From: Clostridia bacterium
GTDB taxonomy: Bacteria; Bacillota; Clostridia; Oscillospirales; QAMX01
NCBI GenBank assembly: GCA_024404415.1
Contig: JAKSPX010000021.1
Location: forward strand, 1-11,295
Length of the DNA: 11,295 nucleotides
Direction of reading: 5' to 3'
The notes under the pieces were generated by a model. That model had not been told where the DNA came from and did not search any database. It was given only the letters and a program-made list of their open reading frames with translations. The position numbers and the translations under genes are program-made. This document shows, in pieces, positions 6,928 through 11,295 of this stretch. Within the stretch, counting starts at the first letter, position 1. Each line of letters begins with the position of its first letter.

Positions 6928-8064
6928 ATGAAAATTCTCTATAAGCTACTAAAGCAGGATCCCTCCTCCCGCGAGGGCATTATCTCCGTCACCTCCGTCC
7001 TCGGCATCCTCGCAAACCTCCTCATCGCCGCGGTGAAGGTGGTCATCGGCCTCCTCGCCTCCTCCATCGCCATCATGTCCGAAGGCGTGAACAACGCGTC
7101 TGACGCGCTCACCTCGGTCCTCGCCCTGATCGGCACCAAGCTCGCGGGCAAGCACCCGGACGAAAAGCACCCCTTCGGCTACGGGCGCATCGAATACCTC
7201 ACAAGCCTTGTCATCGCCATTCTGATCCTCGTCACCGGTGTGGAAATGCTCACAAGCTCGGTCAAGCTGGTCTTCGCGCCCGAGGAGATGAGCATTTCCA
7301 TTCTCTCGCTCGTCATCATCGCCGCCTCGGCCCTCATCAAGTTCTTCCTCGGCATTTACACCATCAGAATGGGCAAGAAGGCCGATTCGAGCACCCTCGA
7401 GGCCGTCGGCATCGAATGCCGCAATGACTCCTTCATTTCGGTCATCACCATCCTCTCCGCGGTGATCTTCCTTGTCTTCCGCCTCTCCATCGACGCCTAC
7501 GTCGGTATTTTCACCTCGCTCATCATCATCAAGGCGGGGCTTGAGGTATTAAGGGACACCGTCGGCGACCTTTTGGGCCGCCCCGGCGAAAAGGAGCTGG
7601 CAAACAAGCTCTACAAGGAGATCCGCTCCACCGACGGCATCCTCAACGCCGCCGACATGATGCTCCACAACTACGGCCCGGACGCCTACTCCGGCTCGGT
7701 GAACGTCGAGATCGACCAATCCAAGTCGGTCGGCGACGTCTACCAGTTCTTACACGAATTGCAGCTTCGCATCATGCACGAATACCACGTCACCATGGTC
7801 TTCGGCGTTTACGCGGTGGATAACGACCGGGAGAACTCCAAAGAGTTCCGCCGGATGGTCGGCCAGTTCGTCACAAGCCACGAGCACGTCAAGAGCTTCC
7901 ACGCCGTTTACCTCGACCCGCATTCCGACAAGCTCTACTGCGACCTCGTCGTGGACTATAATCTCCGCGACTGGGAACCGTTAAAAGAAGAATTTTCGGC
8001 TTACATGAAGGAAAAATGCCCCGATAAGACCCTTGAGCTCACCATTGAGACCGAATTTGTCTGA
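6928..8064 (+). CDS. Cation diffusion facilitator (CDF) family metal-ion transporter
   Basis: A 378-residue inner-membrane exporter of divalent metal ions. Six hydrophobic segments are visible, roughly residues 18-43, 45-72, 90-112, 121-145, 158-182 and 188-210, followed by a cytoplasmic C-terminal part. The TM2 motif SEGVNNASDALTS and the following HPFGYGRIEY loop are CDF hallmarks. The transport-site tetrad reads Asn55/Asp59 in TM2 and Glu163/Asp167 in TM5 (ECRND), unlike the Asp-Asp/His-Asp set of zinc transporters such as YiiP. Asn in TM2 with acidic TM5 residues is nearer to manganese-type CDFs, so Mn(II) or Fe(II) is more likely than Zn(II); this is inference. The C-terminus is longer than in YiiP (about 300) and seems to hold a second ferredoxin-like unit (300-378). 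GGAAAGGA precedes the ATG, 19 nt after the reductase stop. Confidence 0.92.
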   Translation: MKILYKLLKQDPSSREGIISVTSVLGILANLLIAAVKVVIGLLASSIAIMSEGVNNASDALTSVLALIGTKLAGKHPDEKHPFGYGRIEYLTSLVIAILILVTGVEMLTSSVKLVFAPEEMSISILSLVIIAASALIKFFLGIYTIRMGKKADSSTLEAVGIECRNDSFISVITILSAVIFLVFRLSIDAYVGIFTSLIIIKAGLEVLRDTVGDLLGRPGEKELANKLYKEIRSTDGILNAADMMLHNYGPDAYSGSVNVEIDQSKSVGDVYQFLHELQLRIMHEYHVTMVFGVYAVDNDRENSKEFRRMVGQFVTSHEHVKSFHAVYLDPHSDKLYCDLVVDYNLRDWEPLKEEFSAYMKEKCPDKTLELTIETEFV

Positions 8065-8080
8065 GAAAGGAAGATAAGCC

Positions 8081-9040
8081 ATGCGTCAAGGCGGACTCAT
8101 CATTCACCCCGAGGAACTGGATGAAGTATGGATCTCCGAGCTGAAAAGAATGGAGATCCCGACCCTCGGCCTTCACCCCGTCGGCGGAGCGGACGCCGCA
8201 GATTCCTTCAAAGCGCAGATCGCGCGCTCCAAAGACCCGCATTTCCGCGCGTTGGTCGATCAGGTCACCGCGGCGGGCATCCGCGTGGAACACGAAATGC
8301 ACGCCCTAAGATATTTTCTCCCCGCAAGCGAATTTGAAAAGCATCCCGACTGGTTCCGCGTGGACGAAAAAGGCGAGCGCAACCCCGACCGCAACTGCTG
8401 TGTCTCGAATACCGATGCGCTGGATTTCATCGCCGAGCGCGCCGCGGAAGCCGCGAAGGCTCTCTACGTCGGCTCCTCCCCCTCGCACCGCCACTTTTTC
8501 TGGACCGACGACTCGCATGACGTCTTCTGCCACTGCAAAGAATGCTCCCGCCTCACCCCTTCCGAGCAGCAGCTCAAGCTCATGAACGCCATCGCATCCC
8601 GTCTCCGGAAGGACGATCCCCTCGCCTCCCAGAGCTTCCTCGCCTACGACGTCTGCACCGAGGTGCCGAAAAAGATCGAGCCCGCCGACGGCGTTTTCTT
8701 GGAGGTCGCGCCGATGAACCGCGACATCCATAAGCCGCTTTCCGGCTCGGACGATGCGCGCAACACCGCAAGAGCTAAGGAGATCAGGGAGCTTCTGGCC
8801 TGCTTCGGCAGAGAAAACACCAAGATTTTGGATTACTGGCTGGATAATTCGTGGTTCTCCGGCTGGAAAAAGCCGCCGAAAGCCTTCTCGCCTGATGTGC
8901 CCGTCATGAAAGCCGACATCGAGTTTTACCATTCGCTCGGCATCCGGGACGTCACCACCTTCGCCTGCTACCTCGGAGAAGATTACCGCGCGCTTTACGG
9001 TCTTCCCGACCTCGGCGGCTTTGAAAACATGATTCGATAA
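8081..9040 (+). CDS. DUF4838 domain protein, glycoside-hydrolase-like TIM barrel
   Basis: A 319-residue protein that resembles the DUF4838 family, predicted TIM barrels found in glycan-degrading gene sets. Diagnostic stretches are HPDWFRVDEKGERN (88-101) followed by CCVSN (106-110), then WTDDSHDVFCHCKECSRL (141-158) with paired Asp and a C-x-C-x-x-C cluster (150, 152, 155), FLEVAPMNRD (206-215), ILDYWLDNSWFSGW (249-262) and a late GIRDVTTFACYLGE (287-300). The acidic residues at 143-144 are candidate catalytic residues, and the Cys cluster could bind a metal. It begins directly at the barrel's first strand and lacks the N-terminal domain seen in larger DUF4838 proteins, so it is a minimal, cytoplasmic form. 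GAAAGGA follows the upstream TGA by 1 nt and lies 10 nt before the ATG. No biochemical activity is established for the family to my knowledge. Confidence 0.75.
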   Translation: MRQGGLIIHPEELDEVWISELKRMEIPTLGLHPVGGADAADSFKAQIARSKDPHFRALVDQVTAAGIRVEHEMHALRYFLPASEFEKHPDWFRVDEKGERNPDRNCCVSNTDALDFIAERAAEAAKALYVGSSPSHRHFFWTDDSHDVFCHCKECSRLTPSEQQLKLMNAIASRLRKDDPLASQSFLAYDVCTEVPKKIEPADGVFLEVAPMNRDIHKPLSGSDDARNTARAKEIRELLACFGRENTKILDYWLDNSWFSGWKKPPKAFSPDVPVMKADIEFYHSLGIRDVTTFACYLGEDYRALYGLPDLGGFENMIR

Positions 9041-9052
9041 AGGAGAAAGATC

Positions 9053-10351
9053 ATGCCTTTTGAAAAGAAACTCTGGGATTCCCCTCCCGTGAAAAACCGC
9101 GTCAACCCCATGATGCACGCCTTCCCGAAAAAGAACCGCACCACCCTCATGGACGCCATCAAGGACTTCGGTTTCGGCGGCATCGTCACCAATCCCGATC
9201 AGGACAACTGGTACGAGGGCTACCGCGAAAACTGCAAGGCCTTCGGGAACACCATCAAAGAGCTTGAAAAGCGCGATATGCCCTTTTGGATCTACGACGA
9301 AAAGGGCTATCCCTCCGGCTACGCGGGCGGCGAGACGCTGAAGGGCCACCTCGAACTGGAGGCCAAGGGCTTTTATATGTACCGCGTCGCGGCCTACGAG
9401 GACCGTCACTTCACCTACCACATGGATGACGACTCAGATAAGATCGTTTGGGCGGCCTCCTACCCGCTGGACACCCCGGGTCTTCACCAGTCCTACGTCC
9501 GCTGGGACGAGATGACGCCGGTCCCCTTCAATGAACGCACGCTGGAATGTGACATGAAGGCGGGCACCGTCCTCTATATCTTTAACGTCCGCCCGGCACA
9601 CATCGGCTCGCAGGCCACCCACAACACCTGCTCCTTTGAGCGCTACATCAATATCATGGATCCCCGCGCCGTCAAGCGCTTCATCGAGGTCGCCTACGAC
9701 CCCATCGCGGAGGAATGCCCCGAGGCCTTCCCCAAGTCCACCGCCGTCTTCACCGACGAGCCTTCGCTGATGGCGGGCTACGTCCGCGATTACGAAACCT
9801 GGAATTTCGCCCTCTGCCCGTGGGTGGACGGTCTTTTTGAGGAATTTGAGAAGGAATACGGCTTCTCCATGCTCCCCGATCTGCCGCTCCTCTTTGAGGG
9901 CACCACCGAGGGCTACCCCATCCGCGTGAAATTCTACCGTCTGGTCGGGAAGCTGGTCGCCAGGGCCTATTCCGGCCAGCTCGAGGCGTGGTGCAAGGCA
10001 CACGGCACCACCTTTTCCGGCCATTATCTCTCCGAGGAGACCATGGCGGGGCAGATCGCTGCCTACGGAAGCTACGTCGACGTGGTGAAGGAAGCCGGTT
10101 ATCCCGGCATGGACGTGCTCTGCTGCTACCCCGAGATCTACAATTACAACACCGCCAAGCACCCGCAGATGGTGGTGCGCAAGAAGAATTCCAACGGCAT
10201 GATGGTGGAGATCTGCCCGTTCGTGGACGTGGAAGGTTTCTCCAAGGACCCGGTCGAAAATATGTCCGGTGTGATGGGGCTTCTGTACCTCTCCGGCGTG
10301 CGCGTGACCAACACCTATTTCTCCTCCAATTTTGAGGAATTCGGGCTTTGA
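9053..10351 (+). CDS. GH106-like glycoside hydrolase, N-terminal part (interrupted by in-frame TGA)
   Basis: These 432 codons are the 5' part of a gene that remains open in the same frame to 11164 apart from the TGA at 10349-10351. The protein resembles the large glycosyl hydrolases related to GH106 alpha-L-rhamnosidases. Landmarks: FWIYDEKGYPSGYAGG (78-93), AVFTDEPSLMAGY (231-243) with candidate catalytic Glu236, FSGHYLSEET (321-330) with Glu328, and MMVEICPF (383-390). This is the catalytic TIM barrel up to its last strands (GVRVTNTYFSSNFEEFGL, 415-432), so the TGA falls at the barrel's end. AAGGAGAAAG (9041-9050) precedes the ATG, 12 nt after the DUF4838 stop. No signal peptide is visible. 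Family assignment is from remembered motifs and is moderate; the sugar specificity is unknown. If TGA terminates, the barrel is made without its accessory domains and is probably inactive or unstable. Confidence 0.75.
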   Translation: MPFEKKLWDSPPVKNRVNPMMHAFPKKNRTTLMDAIKDFGFGGIVTNPDQDNWYEGYRENCKAFGNTIKELEKRDMPFWIYDEKGYPSGYAGGETLKGHLELEAKGFYMYRVAAYEDRHFTYHMDDDSDKIVWAASYPLDTPGLHQSYVRWDEMTPVPFNERTLECDMKAGTVLYIFNVRPAHIGSQATHNTCSFERYINIMDPRAVKRFIEVAYDPIAEECPEAFPKSTAVFTDEPSLMAGYVRDYETWNFALCPWVDGLFEEFEKEYGFSMLPDLPLLFEGTTEGYPIRVKFYRLVGKLVARAYSGQLEAWCKAHGTTFSGHYLSEETMAGQIAAYGSYVDVVKEAGYPGMDVLCCYPEIYNYNTAKHPQMVVRKKNSNGMMVEICPFVDVEGFSKDPVENMSGVMGLLYLSGVRVTNTYFSSNFEEFGL

Positions 10352-11164
10352 AAGGTCGCGGGCCGCAAGGGCTATCTGCACCGCGTAAACGCGATCGAGT
10401 TCGAGAGCTGCGTCGGGAGCATGGGCTATATGCTCGACGGGCTCCATAACGACACCAACACCTTCGTTTATTATGGCGTTGAGGACGCCGCCGCCAAGAA
10501 AAAGCCGCAGTACTCCGGCGTGAGCGGCCGTGAGGGCGAGGCCGACCTCTCCACCATCGCCATCACCAAGAAGATCTACGAATCCGGGCACGACTTCTAT
10601 TATGCCGACCGCGACGACCTTGTTTCTGCCCTCTCCTCCGCCATTCCGGCCATTTCGGGTCATGAGGTCAAGACCGTGATCGTCCCCGCACTCGACGTGA
10701 TGTACGACGAGAGCTTTGATGCCCTCAAAGTCCTGAAAGAAAAGGGCGTGAAGGTGCTCTTCCTTGAAAAGCTCCCGCTTTACGGCACCGAAAAGAAGGT
10801 AAGCTCCCGCGACGACCGCAACCTCGCCGCCATCGCCTACCTGGAGGGCAAAGCGGGCAGCGTGAGAAACGACTTCTCCCCCGTCACCTCCGACGATATC
10901 CTTGCGTATCTGGAAGAGAATGATTCCGCCTTCACCGCCAGAGCCAAGGACACCATGCTCATCAAGTCGCGCTTCGAAAAAGAAGGCCGCGAGCTCTGGA
11001 TGGTAGACAACAACACCCGCAAAGAAGCTCTCGTGACCTTTGACCACAAAAATAAAAAGACCGCCAAGGTCTATAACCCCGTTGACGGCTCGGTCACGCC
11101 GATCAGGATGGGCGAAAAGTACAGCATCCCCTCCTTCCGCGCGGTATTCGTTTGGTTTGACTAA
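10352..11164 (+). pseudogene. C-terminal part of the GH106-like hydrolase, downstream of the in-frame TGA
   Basis: From 10352 the same frame continues without interruption for 270 residues to the TAA at 11162-11164. It begins KVAGRKGYLHRVNAIEFESC and runs into GYMLDGLHNDTNTFVYYGVE, which is how related hydrolases pass from the catalytic barrel to an accessory domain. It then has a Rossmann-like segment (VKTVIVPALDVMYDESFDA, followed by LKEKGVKVLFLEKLP), like the glutamine-amidotransferase-fold domain of GH42/GH106-type enzymes, and a final beta-sandwich-like tail (LWMVDNNTRKEALVTF...). An ATG at 10421 is in frame but has only GGGAG 2-3 nt upstream, too close for good initiation, so independent translation seems poor. 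The sequence shows no further stop or frameshift, so the decay, if real, is recent. Confidence 0.7.
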
Positions 11165-11167
11165 ATT

Positions 11168-11207
11168 CAATAAAAAAGCCTCGCTTGATAGCGAGGCTTT
11201 TTTATTG
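11168..11207. terminator. Strong bidirectional intrinsic terminator
   Basis: A perfect 17-bp stem (11168-11184 with 11191-11207) around the loop TTGATA, with GCCTCGC/GCGAGGC core and six A on the left and six T on the right. It begins 3 nt after the TAA of the hydrolase remnant and ends the operon that starts at 5898. Symmetric A/T runs make it work in both directions. Confidence 0.92.
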
Positions 11208-11250
11208 AGCTCTTTCCGCAGCGAAGCGCATCGCACCTTTCAAGCCTTGC

Positions 11251-11269
11251 GGGAGATCACAGATCTCCC
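11251..11269. repeat. Short perfect hairpin in the right-hand tail
   Basis: GGGAGATC (11251-11258), loop ACA, GATCTCCC (11262-11269): a perfect 8-bp inverted repeat with no T-run directly after it, so it is not a normal terminator. The 11208-11295 tail around it holds no supportable gene. It could belong to a repeated intergenic element or a structured RNA that continues beyond the window. Confidence 0.5.
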
Positions 11270-11295
11270 CTACCGAACATAGTGTGTTTTTGTAC

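Noticed and set aside
10349..10420. TGA as selenocysteine or as a reassigned sense codon
   Set aside because: Five other genes here (both minus-strand genes at 56-1808, GDPD, aldo/keto reductase, CDF) end naturally at TGA with a ribosome binding site and next gene just after, and Trp is written TGG throughout. Glycoside hydrolases are not known selenoproteins, and I see no convincing bacterial SECIS hairpin after the TGA, only a short CGCG-TAAA-CGCG stem further down.
11040..11282. Small ORF running through the final terminator
   Set aside because: It overlaps the end of the hydrolase remnant in another frame and its C-terminal half is simply translated terminator hairpin; no ribosome binding site supports it.

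Overview
The window looks like a chromosomal segment of a moderately GC-rich (visibly above 50%) Firmicutes, most likely a gut-type Clostridia of the Oscillospirales/Christensenellales kind. This is inferred from strong GGAGG-type ribosome binding sites, consensus housekeeping promoters with 17-bp spacers, hairpin/U-tract terminators, and a content of DUF4037, URO-D-like and DUF4838 proteins. I see no rRNA, tRNA, CRISPR array, phage gene or transposase. Coding density is high; the only gaps are two short divergent promoter regions and terminators.

Layout: (1) 1-1808, minus strand: a terminator, then a two-gene unit in which a tetratricopeptide (TPR) protein gene overlaps a DUF4037 (nucleotidyltransferase-like) gene. 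(2) 1809-1941: divergent promoter region. (3) 1942-4965, plus strand: a three-gene operon of a URO-D/MtaA-like protein, a glycerophosphodiester phosphodiesterase-family protein and a predicted beta-propeller protein of unknown function, closed by a bidirectional terminator at 4976-5006. (4) 5018-5740, minus strand: a single histidine phosphatase gene that converges on the same terminator. (5) 5741-5897: a second divergent promoter region with mirrored -35 boxes around an inverted repeat. (6) 5898-11164, plus strand: a tight operon of an aldo/keto reductase, a CDF metal-ion transporter, a DUF4838 TIM-barrel protein and a GH106-like glycoside hydrolase. It ends at a 17-bp-stem terminator (11168-11207), followed by a short tail with a perfect hairpin.

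The last gene is the main oddity. It is open in one frame from 9053 to 11164 (704 codons including the stop) except for one in-frame TGA at 10349-10351. The coding sequence on both sides looks intact, so this is either a recent nonsense mutation, a sequencing or assembly error, or readthrough.

The two plus-strand operons look like small cytoplasmic catabolic loci: none of the enzymes has a signal peptide, and the enzyme folds are those of carbohydrate or phosphodiester processing. No sugar transporter or transcription regulator is encoded here, so the substrate cannot be named from the window. No convincing new defence or mobile system is visible. The most original material is the beta-propeller orphan in the URO-D/GDPD operon and the interrupted hydrolase.
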